Assembly (NCBI GenBank): GCA_026931725.1
Contig: JAIXLE010000216.1
Span: 1-41,330, forward strand
Length of the DNA stretch: 41,330 nt
Direction of reading: 5' to 3'
Source: Bacteroidales bacterium
Lineage (GTDB): Bacteria; Planctomycetota; Planctomycetia; Gemmatales; Gemmataceae
Positions 8,863 to 16,519 of this stretch are shown here, in pieces; within the stretch, counting starts at the first letter, position 1, and every line of letters begins with the position of its first letter. The notes under the pieces were generated by a model that saw nothing but the letters and a program-made list of their open reading frames with translations, did no database searches and was not told the DNA's origin. The translations under genes were made by a program, and so were the position numbers.

Positions 8863-9783
8863 ATGCGTTGCTTGATCCTCGGGGCCACTGGGCAGATTGG
8901 TTCTCAATTGGTACGAGCGTGTTGTTCCCGAGATTGGGCGCATCTGGGTAGTCGATACCAGCTTCCTCACCACGAATACGTTCCCCTAGATATTCGCGAT
9001 GAACAATCCGTTGATGATCTGATCGCGGATTATCAGCCGGATGTGACATTCCTGGCGGCCGGGGTGCCCGCTGCGGGGTACGCGGAACGCTTCGCCGCGG
9101 AAACCCACGCGATTCATGGGACCGGGGCACGCATCGTCGCGCAAAGCGTGGCTCGGCACGGTGGGCGGTTGGTGCAGTTCACCCCCGATACCGTGTTCGG
9201 CGAATGCCCGCAAGCGCGGCGCGAGGACGATACACCCGACACGAACGGCGGCGAACTGGTGCGGAGCAAACTTGCCGCCGAAGCGATCGTTCGAGAACTC
9301 CTGCCAGAACGGCATCTGATCGTCCGCACGGGTTGGCTGTTCGGCCCGGATGAACGGGGACACGGCCTGTTCGGCTCCTTCCGCCGGAAACTCGCACAAG
9401 GGGAGTCCGTGGAAGTCGCGGTGGATCGCTTCGGACAGCCAACGTATGCGCCAGACTTAGCCGAAGCCGTGCTGCAACTGCTAGAATCCGCGCAGAATGG
9501 CACTTTCCACATCGTCGGCCCGGATAAACATTCCGAATCGACGTGGGCTCGCCTGTTGTGCCATGTGTTCGATTACGATGTGGACCAGTTGGAAGAGGTA
9601 CGGGCCGCGACACTCATGGATAGCGACCCCCGACCGCAACGGGTCTGGCTCGATCGCTTCAAAGTGCGGTCGCTGCTGGGGCCACGCTGCATTCGGACCA
9701 CCGCGGAAGGACTCCGAGCCACCCGCGATGCGCTCCAACAAATGACCGTTGGTGGAACGCTGCCTCTGTCCGCCGCGGCTTGA
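8863..9783 (+). CDS. RmlD-like (dTDP-4-dehydrorhamnose reductase family) protein with Tyr-to-Leu change
   Basis: The ATG at 8863 has GGAG at 8852-8855. The 306-residue product has the nucleotide-binding motif GATGQIGSQL at 7-16, LDIRDEQSVDDLI at 42-54 (the RmlD pattern of D-x-x-D...), TPDTVFGE around 107-114 and RTGWLFGP further on, all typical of the RmlD substrate-binding family. The active-site YxxxK is LVRSK at 132-136: the lysine is kept but the catalytic tyrosine is leucine. Either the tyrosine function is taken by another residue or the protein is a non-catalytic relative such as MAT2B-type regulators. The gene is co-oriented with the preceding SDR gene and probably co-transcribed. Confidence 0.82.
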   Translation: MRCLILGATGQIGSQLVRACCSRDWAHLGSRYQLPHHEYVPLDIRDEQSVDDLIADYQPDVTFLAAGVPAAGYAERFAAETHAIHGTGARIVAQSVARHGGRLVQFTPDTVFGECPQARREDDTPDTNGGELVRSKLAAEAIVRELLPERHLIVRTGWLFGPDERGHGLFGSFRRKLAQGESVEVAVDRFGQPTYAPDLAEAVLQLLESAQNGTFHIVGPDKHSESTWARLLCHVFDYDVDQLEEVRAATLMDSDPRPQRVWLDRFKVRSLLGPRCIRTTAEGLRATRDALQQMTVGGTLPLSAAA

Positions 9784-9816
9784 TGGGGTGATCATTCGTG
9801 TTGGCGCACATGCCTG

Positions 9817-10344
9817 CTATCGACATTCTCGACAACCACGGCGATCGTCGAGAATGAAGAAGTTGGAAAATTTCGGCGGGCCGCACGGCTGACGAAGGTA
9901 GGTCACACCGAGGTAGAGTCCGGGGCCGATTTCTCGGACCTCATCGCGGACGTGACGGAAGAGTTTCGATGTCTCACAATAGTCAAACACCAACGTCGGC
10001 TGACCGTCAAACCAACTCTCGGTTAGGAACACCTTGGCGCGGATCATTTCCGCGCCGCCGGGGAGTCGATTGATCATCATTCCGTCTGGCGTGAACACCT
10101 TTCCCTTCCAGACCAGCCCGATTCGCCGTGCTTTGCGGACGGCCTTTTGTGTGCCAGCGTGAAAGATCGCGGTTCCGGGAATGAACCGATGCGGCATCGT
10201 TGCCAGTGACCCCGCCGCGAACAGGGCGTTCAACTCCTCGACGGATTTTCTCGGGAAATCACGCGACTCCTCCGCCTGGATCGCAGAAGGCAGCAGCGAC
10301 AAGGCGATACCGCCTATGAGGAACAGTGTTGTCAGGCGAATCAT
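9817..10344 (-). CDS. Secreted protein of unknown function
   Basis: A 175-residue minus-strand frame starts with a clear signal peptide (MIRLTTLFLIGGIALSLLPS, cleavage likely after AIQA). The mature part contains GTAIFHAGTQKAVRKARRI, WKGKVFTPDGMMINRL and a LVFDYCETSKLFRHVRDE segment, then the ending GCRECR with two cysteines. I do not recognise the family. The regular fold pattern suggests a small extracytoplasmic domain rather than a spurious frame. It is convergent with the RmlD-like gene and divergent from the DUF1080 gene (start-to-start gap about 100 bases). An inverted repeat at 9824-9856 overlaps its last codons. Confidence 0.7.
   Translation of the reverse strand: MIRLTTLFLIGGIALSLLPSAIQAEESRDFPRKSVEELNALFAAGSLATMPHRFIPGTAIFHAGTQKAVRKARRIGLVWKGKVFTPDGMMINRLPGGAEMIRAKVFLTESWFDGQPTLVFDYCETSKLFRHVRDEVREIGPGLYLGVTYLRQPCGPPKFSNFFILDDRRGCRECR
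9824..9856. terminator. Hairpin between convergent genes
   Basis: CATTCTCGAC (9824-9833) and GTCGAGAATG (9847-9856) are perfectly complementary, giving a 10-bp stem with a 13-base loop. It lies between the RmlD-like gene (+) and the secreted gene (-), inside the last codons of the latter. There is no T-run, so a bidirectional terminator role is only a guess from position. Confidence 0.3.
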
Positions 10345-10444
10345 GTCGTCTCCGGGTGTTTCTCCGCCTCAGTATCGGCAAACCCGCAAGTCGGGGTATA
10401 CTGACTCCCACGCGATTCGATTCCTCACAACATCCGGTGTGGCC

Positions 10445-11092
10445 ATGCGACCGCTACTGTCGATCTCTCTGGGATTGATCCTGGCTGTTTCTCTCCTACC
10501 CACAGCCACGGCCGATGAACCGTTGCATTTGTTTGATGGTAAGACTTTTACCGGCTGGGAAGGCGATACCGAGAAGACTTGGCGGATCGTCGATGGGGCA
10601 ATCGTTGGCGGATCGTTGGATACCGTGGTGCCCCGCAACGAGTTCCTGTGTACGACGCGAACATTTCACAGCTTCGAGTTGAAGGTGAAATTCAAACTGG
10701 AAGGCGACCCCAAGACCGCGAACGCGGGTATCCAGTTCCGCACGGCACGGATTCCCCGCCATCACGAAGTGATCGGTTATCAAGCCGATATGGGCCAGCA
10801 ATATTGGGGGGCACTCTACGATGAATCACGCCGAAAGCGAGTGCTGGCCGAACCAGACCAGGAGAAGATCCGTCAGATCGTGAAACTCGGCGAGTGGAAT
10901 GAATATAAGATTCGCTGCAAGGGCAACCATATCCAACTCTGGATCAACGGAACGCAAACGGTCGATTACACCGAGATGGATTCCGCGATTCCGCTGGCGG
11001 GTGTGATCGGGTTGCAGATTCACGGCGGCGGCAAGTCACGGGTGAGTTACCGTGATATCACACTTGCCGAACTGGCGGGAGGCGAAAGCTGA
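10445..11092 (+). CDS. Secreted DUF1080 (3-keto-disaccharide hydrolase-like) protein
   Basis: The ATG at 10445 opens with a signal peptide ([19 protein letters not shown], cut near TADE). The mature part begins [15 protein letters not shown], the hallmark of DUF1080 domains. It continues through a concanavalin-like fold with [12 protein letters not shown], a GYQADMG segment, a [19 protein letters not shown] block and the terminal [11 protein letters not shown] motif. The length is 215 residues, normal for a single-domain member. Some family members act on 3-keto glycosides; the substrate here is unknown. The frame is open upstream to 10181 but that part overlaps the opposite gene and lacks any domain. 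The ceramidase-like gene follows 79 bases later. Confidence 0.92.
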   Translation: MRPLLSISLGLILAVSLLPTATADEPLHLFDGKTFTGWEGDTEKTWRIVDGAIVGGSLDTVVPRNEFLCTTRTFHSFELKVKFKLEGDPKTANAGIQFRTARIPRHHEVIGYQADMGQQYWGALYDESRRKRVLAEPDQEKIRQIVKLGEWNEYKIRCKGNHIQLWINGTQTVDYTEMDSAIPLAGVIGLQIHGGGKSRVSYRDITLAELAGGES

Positions 11093-11171
11093 ACGATCTC
11101 AGACCTGGTTCCAGAATCCGCGGATCCAACAGGCCCATTCCCTCTCCTCCCACTGGGGTTTCATTCTTCCC

Positions 11172-12551
11172 ATGAAAACTCTTTTGACGGTCATGGCATG
11201 TCTGGCTCTGGGAACGCTGATTTCGGCAGCCGAACCGCCGCCACCCTCAGTCCAGATCGCCACGTTTGACGTGGATGTGACCCCGCCGGTCGGATCGCAC
11301 ATGGCGTATGACCCCGTTCGGCGTGTGGATGAACTCACCCTGCGTTGCCGGGGCGTGGTGATCCTCGGTAGCGGGAAGCCGATCGTTTTGTGCGCGATCG
11401 ACTGGATTGGCTTGTACAACGAAGGACATGACCACTTCCGCGACTTGCTCGCCCAAGCCGCGAATACTCCCCCGGAACGGGTCGCCGTGCATACTCTGCA
11501 CCAGCACGATGCCCCCGGCTGCGATTTCAGTGCCGAACGGATCATCCGCGATCTGGGATTGAAGAACTTCGGCCGATATGAGGGCGGCTTTCAGCGGGAA
11601 GCAATGGCACGAGCCGCCAAGGCGGTTCAAGCCGCGATCAGGGCACCGCAGTCGGTCACGCACTACGGTTGGGGCACGGCACAAGTTCGGGAGATCGCGT
11701 CCAATCGGCGCATTCTTGGGGATGATGGTAAAGTCCGAGCCGTGCGCTACACCGCCACCCGTGATGCGGCCCTCCGTGCGGAACCGGAAGGGGTGATCGA
11801 CCCGGATTTGAACATGCTCTCGTTCTGGAATGAGAACAAACCCGTTGCGGTCCTCAGCTACTATGCCTGCCATCCGCAGAGCTACTATCGGACGGGAATC
11901 CCCAGCCCGGATTTCCCCGGCATTGCCCGTTTCATGCGTGGTCAATCGGTGCCGGAAGCGTTGCCTGTGCATTTCAACGGTGCGGGAGGGAATATCGGCG
12001 CGGGCAAGTACAACGACGGCAGCCCCGCGAACCGCATGGTACTGGCCCAGCGGCTCGCCGAGGCGATGAAACAGGCTTACACCGAAACGCAAAAGTTCCC
12101 CCTCACCGCCGATGCGATCGGTTGGCAGACCGTGCCGGTGAAATTGCCGCCTGCGAAACATCTCGTTCGTGAGAACCTGCTGCGGGATCTGAAGACGGAA
12201 GCCGATGCCGGGAGCGTCTGGAAAGCGGGCAAACTGGCTTGGCTCAACCGCTGCCAGTCCGGGCACACCATCGACATCGCCTGCTTGCGGATCGGTACCG
12301 TGCGGGTGCTGCATTTACCGGGAGAACTGTTCGTCGAATATCAGCTCGCCGCAAAAGCGATGCAGCCCGAATTGCACGTCACGATGGCGGCCTACGGTGA
12401 CGGCGGCCCCGGATACATCGGCACCACCCAGGCCTACACCGAAGGCGGCTACGAAACCAGCGACCGCGCCAGCAATGTGGCCCCAGAAGTGGAACCCGTC
12501 TTAATGGACGCGATCCGCACGCTGCTGGGTGTGAAGAAGTCGCCACAATAA
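11172..12551 (+). CDS. Secreted neutral/alkaline ceramidase-like protein
   Basis: The start at 11172 begins with a signal peptide ([20 protein letters not shown]). Of 459 residues, the opening [13 protein letters not shown] and the [12 protein letters not shown] block match the N-terminal domain of neutral/alkaline non-lysosomal ceramidases. Planctomycetes use this domain in many secreted proteins of uncertain substrate. Later blocks [11 protein letters not shown] and [17 protein letters not shown] keep the histidine- and glycine-rich metal-site character. The protein is shorter than true ceramidases (about 650-700 residues), so amidase activity on ceramide is not assured. It lies in a same-strand run with the DUF1080, amidohydrolase and RidA-like genes. 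Confidence 0.85.
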   Translation: MKTLLTVMACLALGTLISAAEPPPPSVQIATFDVDVTPPVGSHMAYDPVRRVDELTLRCRGVVILGSGKPIVLCAIDWIGLYNEGHDHFRDLLAQAANTPPERVAVHTLHQHDAPGCDFSAERIIRDLGLKNFGRYEGGFQREAMARAAKAVQAAIRAPQSVTHYGWGTAQVREIASNRRILGDDGKVRAVRYTATRDAALRAEPEGVIDPDLNMLSFWNENKPVAVLSYYACHPQSYYRTGIPSPDFPGIARFMRGQSVPEALPVHFNGAGGNIGAGKYNDGSPANRMVLAQRLAEAMKQAYTETQKFPLTADAIGWQTVPVKLPPAKHLVRENLLRDLKTEADAGSVWKAGKLAWLNRCQSGHTIDIACLRIGTVRVLHLPGELFVEYQLAAKAMQPELHVTMAAYGDGGPGYIGTTQAYTEGGYETSDRASNVAPEVEPVLMDAIRTLLGVKKSPQ

Positions 12552-12617
12552 TACAGGCTACCGGGTCTGGCCATCCGACGCGGTAGGGGTTGCCTTCCTT
12601 CCTAATCCGAGCCTTCC

Positions 12618-13460
12618 ATGATTGTCGATGTTCACAGTCACGCCTGGACTTACCCGGACCATTTTGGCGACGACTTCCGCAATCAGGCGAAGCGGGCCCG
12701 TGCCGGGGTCGAAGTCGATCTGACCGTGCGCTATGACGAGTATCGCGCTGCGGCCACCCCGGATACGAAAACCATCGTCTTCGGTGGCAAAGCCCGGCTC
12801 AGCGGCATTTGGGTCGATGATCGTTATGTCGCGGAGTATGTCGCGGCCCACCCGGAGACTCTGATCGGCTTTTTATCGGTCGACCCGACACAACCGGACT
12901 GGGAACGCGAGCTGGAAGAAGGCCATCACGGCTTGGGGTTACGCGGCATCAAACTGCTCTCCATGTACGCGGGTTTCCAGCCCGACGATTCGCGGCTCGA
13001 CCCACTCTGGCGGTACGCGACCCGGCATGCGTTGCCTGTGCTGCTGCACACCGGGACGACCTTCGTTTCGCAAGCTCCGCTCGATTGCACGCTCCCCCGG
13101 CACCTCGACCGCGTGGCGATTCGCTTCCCGGAAGTCAAAATGATCCTCGCCCACCTCGGCCACCCCTACGAGGGGGAGTGTGTGGTCACGATCCGCAAGC
13201 ATCCGAATCTGTACGCGGACATCTCCGCCCTGCACTATCGGCCCTTCCAGCTGTATCACAGCCTTATGCTGGTGCAGGAGTATGGTGTCTGGGACAAGGT
13301 GCTATTCGGCAGCGATTATCCGTTCACCACGGTCAACGCCACGGTAGAAGGATTACGCAAACTGAATACGATGCTGGAAGGCACCGCACTCCCGCGACTG
13401 AACACCACGGCGATCGAAACCGTGATTCATCGTGATGCACTCGCTATTCTTGGATTGTAA
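12618..13460 (+). CDS. Amidohydrolase family 2 (TIM-barrel metal-dependent hydrolase)
   Basis: The 280-residue product has no signal peptide. The N-terminal VDVHSHAW gives metal ligands His6 and His8. Further ligands are His144 in LLHTGTT, His179 in LAHLGHP and Asp233 in FGSDYPF, which is the amidohydrolase-2 (PF04909) pattern found in decarboxylases and lactone hydrolases. IKLLSMYAGFQPDD at 111-124 corresponds to the conserved K-strand of the barrel. The substrate cannot be told. Its TAA overlaps the ATG of the next gene by one base (TAATG), so translation is coupled to the RidA-like protein. Confidence 0.9.
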   Translation: MIVDVHSHAWTYPDHFGDDFRNQAKRARAGVEVDLTVRYDEYRAAATPDTKTIVFGGKARLSGIWVDDRYVAEYVAAHPETLIGFLSVDPTQPDWERELEEGHHGLGLRGIKLLSMYAGFQPDDSRLDPLWRYATRHALPVLLHTGTTFVSQAPLDCTLPRHLDRVAIRFPEVKMILAHLGHPYEGECVVTIRKHPNLYADISALHYRPFQLYHSLMLVQEYGVWDKVLFGSDYPFTTVNATVEGLRKLNTMLEGTALPRLNTTAIETVIHRDALAILGL

Positions 13461-13951
13461 TGACGGATTTTACCCCGGAGAGTTTGATGAGCGCGCGTGA
13501 GAAGAAATTGGCAGACCTTGGCTATCCGATGGATCGCCGACCACCGGAAAATACCGTCATCGACCAAGTGGCGGTTCTCGGCCAAACGGTCTACGTTTCC
13601 GGGTTTGTTCCATTCGATCTGGATAAACTGACGAGCAAGGGAAAAGTGCCATCGCAGGTGAGCGTGGAAGAAGCCACGCAAGCGGCGGCACTCTGTGCGG
13701 CGAACGGTTTGCGGGCCGTGGCCGCGAAAGTGGGCCTCGACAAGATCGAGCGGGTCATTCGTGTCACCGGCTACGTCAACACCGATGCGGATTTCACGGA
13801 TTGCCACTTGGTGATTAACGGGGCCACGAACCTCATCAAGCAAGTCTTCGGGGACGAAGCGGGCCGTCACGCCCGCACCGCCCTGGGGATGGGGCAACTT
13901 CCCCTCGGAACGAGTGTGGAAGTGGAAATGATTTTGCAATTGAAGGGCTAG
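13460..13951 (+). CDS. RidA/YjgF-YER057c-UK114 family protein
   Basis: The 163-residue protein is a long-form RidA homologue. It has VAVLGQTVYVSGFVPFD at about 37-53, the SVEEATQAAALCAANGLRAV helix and a C-terminal VEVEMIL strand. RidA proteins hydrolyse reactive enamine/imine intermediates. This subtype, about 150 residues with an N-terminal extension (REKKLADLGYPMDRRPP), is often beside amidohydrolases. Here the start codon overlaps the stop codon of the amidohydrolase gene, which supports a shared pathway in which the hydrolase product is unstable. The canonical arginine near the C-terminus of RidA is not obvious to me, so deaminase activity is uncertain. Confidence 0.88.
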   Translation: MTDFTPESLMSAREKKLADLGYPMDRRPPENTVIDQVAVLGQTVYVSGFVPFDLDKLTSKGKVPSQVSVEEATQAAALCAANGLRAVAAKVGLDKIERVIRVTGYVNTDADFTDCHLVINGATNLIKQVFGDEAGRHARTALGMGQLPLGTSVEVEMILQLKG

Positions 13952-13962
13952 GAAACGATCGT

Positions 13963-13996
13963 TCCCTCGCCCTGGTTCATTCCAGGCCGCGAGGGA
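13963..13996 (+). terminator. Hairpin after the RidA-like gene
   Basis: TCCCTCGC (13963-13970) pairs with GCGAGGGA (13989-13996), and inside it CCTGG pairs with CCAGG. The hairpin starts 12 bases after the RidA stop at the end of a same-strand run. No T-tract follows, so it may work with another factor or may serve only as an RNA 3' end. Confidence 0.4.
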
Positions 13997-14046
13997 TGAG
14001 AAAGACGGAAACCGAGAACACGGCGTCGTTTTTGGACAAGGACTGA

Positions 14047-14178
14047 TACACAAACCCGATGTGGGTGTCTCAAGATCTACGCTTGTCGGACAACCGGGGA
14101 CGACAGTCCCCGGTTCAGTAGGACACTCCGGTTCCGTTCCTCCTTCTCAAAATTGGACAGCCTCACTGGGTTCGTGTA
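14047..14178 (+). mobile_element. MITE-like element, copy 1 (132 bp)
   Basis: The element begins TACACAAACCC (14047-14057) and ends GGGTTCGTGTA (14168-14178), which are 11-bp terminal inverted repeats with one mismatch. It is flanked on both sides by TGA (14044-14046 and 14179-14181), the expected 3-bp target duplication. Inside is a perfect 10-bp stem, AACCGGGGAC / GTCCCCGGTT, with a GACA loop (14092-14115). It codes for nothing and lies between convergent genes. Copy 2 (20621-20777) is in the opposite orientation; the first ~63 bases of both are nearly identical. Confidence 0.8.
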
Positions 14179-14223
14179 TGAGGCCTCCATCGCCCCGTGC
14201 TGTGCAGAGGCGGAAAAGTCCCC

Positions 14224-15324
14224 TCACTTGGTCTGTGCGGGAGCATAACCGTGCCAGACCCATTCCAAAGCGGATGGTAAAAACTGCGCCTTGGCGTTGC
14301 CGATGCCGTGCCCGGAATTGCGGCAGAACAGATACTGGTAGTCGTAACCTTTTTCCTGGAGTACCTTGGCCATGCGGTGATTCGCTTCTACCCAATCGTG
14401 CATGTCATCCCGCATGACATTCGGATTGAGCAAATCGCGGTCGCCCACGGAGATGAACACACGCAACGGTTTCTTCGGGTTGTTGGGAATCAAGGTTTTG
14501 TGGAAACCCCAGGCACCATCCGGGTACTGCGGATCGAACGGCCATTGCTGATTCACGAACGTACCCGATGTCGTCAAGACACGCCGATACAGATCAGGCC
14601 GGAACCAAGCCATGATGAGTGCCGCGGAACCGCCGGAACTCGAACCCATCACCGCACGACCATTGGGGTCATGGGTCAGTTGGACTTGGCAATTCTTCTC
14701 CACACGCGGCAACACTTCCGTTTCGATATACTCCGCAAAGACACCGGACATGGTATCGTATTCCTTGCCGCGCTGGTGCCCCTGAGCATCACCGCCACCG
14801 TTGGCAATCTGAATCATCACGATCGGCGGAATTCGCTTCTGCGCAATCAGATTGTCGAGAATATGCGGCAATTCCAGGCTCGGCTTCCCCTTCGGACCAT
14901 CGTGGACCACCAGGAACGGTGCCGCCGTCCCCGGTTGGTACTGCGCCGGGATGGTGACCGTAATCATCCGTTTGTAGTCGATCGGGTGCGTTTCCACGAT
15001 CAGCGTCTTGGGATTCGTGGGGTCCACCTTGCCGAAGACTTTTCGGGCAATGCCGGGGTTGAGCAGTTTGGTGTCGCGGGAGTCGATCTCGAATTGCTGC
15101 ACACGCCCTTGGGGCACGCCTTCCACCACTTTGCGTTCGGGTGCGGGAACGTAATCGGGGCCGATCACGAAATTGCCGTTCGCGGTGGCTGGCGGGTTCT
15201 CCCCTTTTTTGAGAACCGTGAAAGGCGGAGCCCCCGGCGCGGTGTACTCCCGCACTGGCGGCGCGGCCAACAGGGACGATCCGACCAAAAGCAAGTAGAA
15301 TACGCTGGTAAACACTCGGGACAT
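14224..15324 (-). CDS. Secreted esterase (Fes/enterochelin esterase-like alpha/beta hydrolase)
   Basis: I chose the ATG at 15324, which opens a signal peptide (MSRVFTSVFYLLLVGSSLLA); the frame extends 21 codons further upstream without hydrophobic character. In the 366-residue protein the nucleophile elbow is GSSSGG at 227-232 (Ser229), a likely acid is in GDRDLL (293-298) and the catalytic histidine is in NSGHG (His339). VVHDGPKGKP at 139-148 marks the oxyanion-side strand of the esterase (PF00756) family. Relatives are extracytoplasmic esterases for siderophores, feruloyl-xylan or similar esters. The gene stands alone on the minus strand between a MITE and cysD. Confidence 0.88.
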   Translation of the reverse strand: MSRVFTSVFYLLLVGSSLLAAPPVREYTAPGAPPFTVLKKGENPPATANGNFVIGPDYVPAPERKVVEGVPQGRVQQFEIDSRDTKLLNPGIARKVFGKVDPTNPKTLIVETHPIDYKRMITVTIPAQYQPGTAAPFLVVHDGPKGKPSLELPHILDNLIAQKRIPPIVMIQIANGGGDAQGHQRGKEYDTMSGVFAEYIETEVLPRVEKNCQVQLTHDPNGRAVMGSSSGGSAALIMAWFRPDLYRRVLTTSGTFVNQQWPFDPQYPDGAWGFHKTLIPNNPKKPLRVFISVGDRDLLNPNVMRDDMHDWVEANHRMAKVLQEKGYDYQYLFCRNSGHGIGNAKAQFLPSALEWVWHGYAPAQTK

Positions 15325-15476
15325 GCGATCCCTCTTCGCGGAAAGGGTGAAACCGGAAGCGACGGGTACGGGATGCCCGAATCGCATCCGGTGGGATTCG
15401 TAGTATATCCCCAGCCCCGCGGAAGACCGAGTACATTGTCAGGAAACATTCTCCGCAAGGTGGAACAGGAGTGCGG

Positions 15477-16391
15477 ATGTCGAGCAGCGGTTACAATCTC
15501 ACGCATTTGAAAGCGTTAGAGGCAGAAAGCATTCACATCATCCGTGAGGTGGCCGCGGAGTTCGAGCGGCCCGTGATGCTCTATTCCATCGGCAAAGACT
15601 CAGCCGTGATGCTGCGATTGGCGCAGAAGGCGTTTTACCCCGGTCGACTGCCGTTCCCGCTCCTCCACGTCGATACGACCTGGAAGTTCCGGGCCATGAT
15701 CGAGTTCCGCGATCGCTTCTGCCAAGAACAGGGGCTCGATCTCAAAGTCTGGATCAACCCCGATGGGCAGGCCCAAAATATCAACCCGTTCGACCACGGG
15801 TCCAAAACGCACACCGACATCATGAAAACCGCGGCACTGAAACAGGCACTGAACCACTACCAGTTCGATGCCGCGTTCGGGGGTGCCCGGCGCGACGAGG
15901 AGAAAAGCCGAGCGAAAGAACGGGTCTACAGCTTCCGCGATCGCCTGCACCAATGGGATCCCAAGAACCAACGGCCCGAACTCTGGAATCTGTACAATTG
16001 TAAGGTCAACAAGGGCGAAAGCATTCGGGCGTTCCCCTTGAGCAACTGGACCGAATTGGATGTCTGGCAGTACGTTCACCTCGAAAACATTCCGATTGTG
16101 CCGCTCTACTTCGCCGATGTGCGCCCGGTGGTCGACCGCGATGGCACGCTCATCATGGTCGATGATGAACGGATGCGTCTGCGTCCCGGTGAAGTGCCGA
16201 TGATGAAACGGGTCCGCTTCCGCACACTCGGTTGCTACCCGCTCACCGGAGCGATCGAGAGCGAAGCCACCACATTACCGGAAATCATCGAAGAAATGTT
16301 GCTCGCCCGAAACTCCGAACGCCAGGGCCGCGTGATCGACCACGACGAAGCCGGTTCCATGGAGCAGAAGAAGCGAGAAGGGTATTTTTAA
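15477..16391 (+). CDS. cysD: Sulfate adenylyltransferase subunit 2 (ATP sulfurylase small subunit)
   Basis: The ATG at 15477 has AGGAG (15466-15470) at normal spacing, which favours it over the in-frame GTG at 15471. The 304-residue protein matches CysD along its length. The PP-loop motif [10 protein letters not shown] lies at 37-46, [15 protein letters not shown] [11 protein letters not shown] near 60, [17 protein letters not shown] near 140, and [14 protein letters not shown] and [12 protein letters not shown] later. It forms adenosine phosphosulfate from ATP and sulfate, driven by the GTPase CysN. No cysN, cysC or sulfate transporter is present in the window, although cysD is normally followed directly by cysN. 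Confidence 0.96.
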   Translation: MSSSGYNLTHLKALEAESIHIIREVAAEFERPVMLYSIGKDSAVMLRLAQKAFYPGRLPFPLLHVDTTWKFRAMIEFRDRFCQEQGLDLKVWINPDGQAQNINPFDHGSKTHTDIMKTAALKQALNHYQFDAAFGGARRDEEKSRAKERVYSFRDRLHQWDPKNQRPELWNLYNCKVNKGESIRAFPLSNWTELDVWQYVHLENIPIVPLYFADVRPVVDRDGTLIMVDDERMRLRPGEVPMMKRVRFRTLGCYPLTGAIESEATTLPEIIEEMLLARNSERQGRVIDHDEAGSMEQKKREGYF

Positions 16392-16519
16392 GCGCGCCGC
16401 CCTCGGTATCACGCACCCGGTCGCGTTTTCTGAACACTGCACCCTCGCAATCATGGCGTGGGTGTGATAGGCTCCAGTAGTCTGCCCTCCCCCACCCGGC
16501 ACCACTTTGGGAGCCGTGC

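Noticed and set aside
9736..10344. Signal peptide protein at 9817-10344 as a lipoprotein
   Set aside because: There is no lipobox cysteine after the hydrophobic segment; the cysteines lie further inside the protein.
14308..15510. 400-codon plus-strand frame opposite the esterase
   Set aside because: It is a long shadow: the minus strand encodes a signal peptide and a complete serine hydrolase motif set, while this frame is His/Arg-rich without domains.
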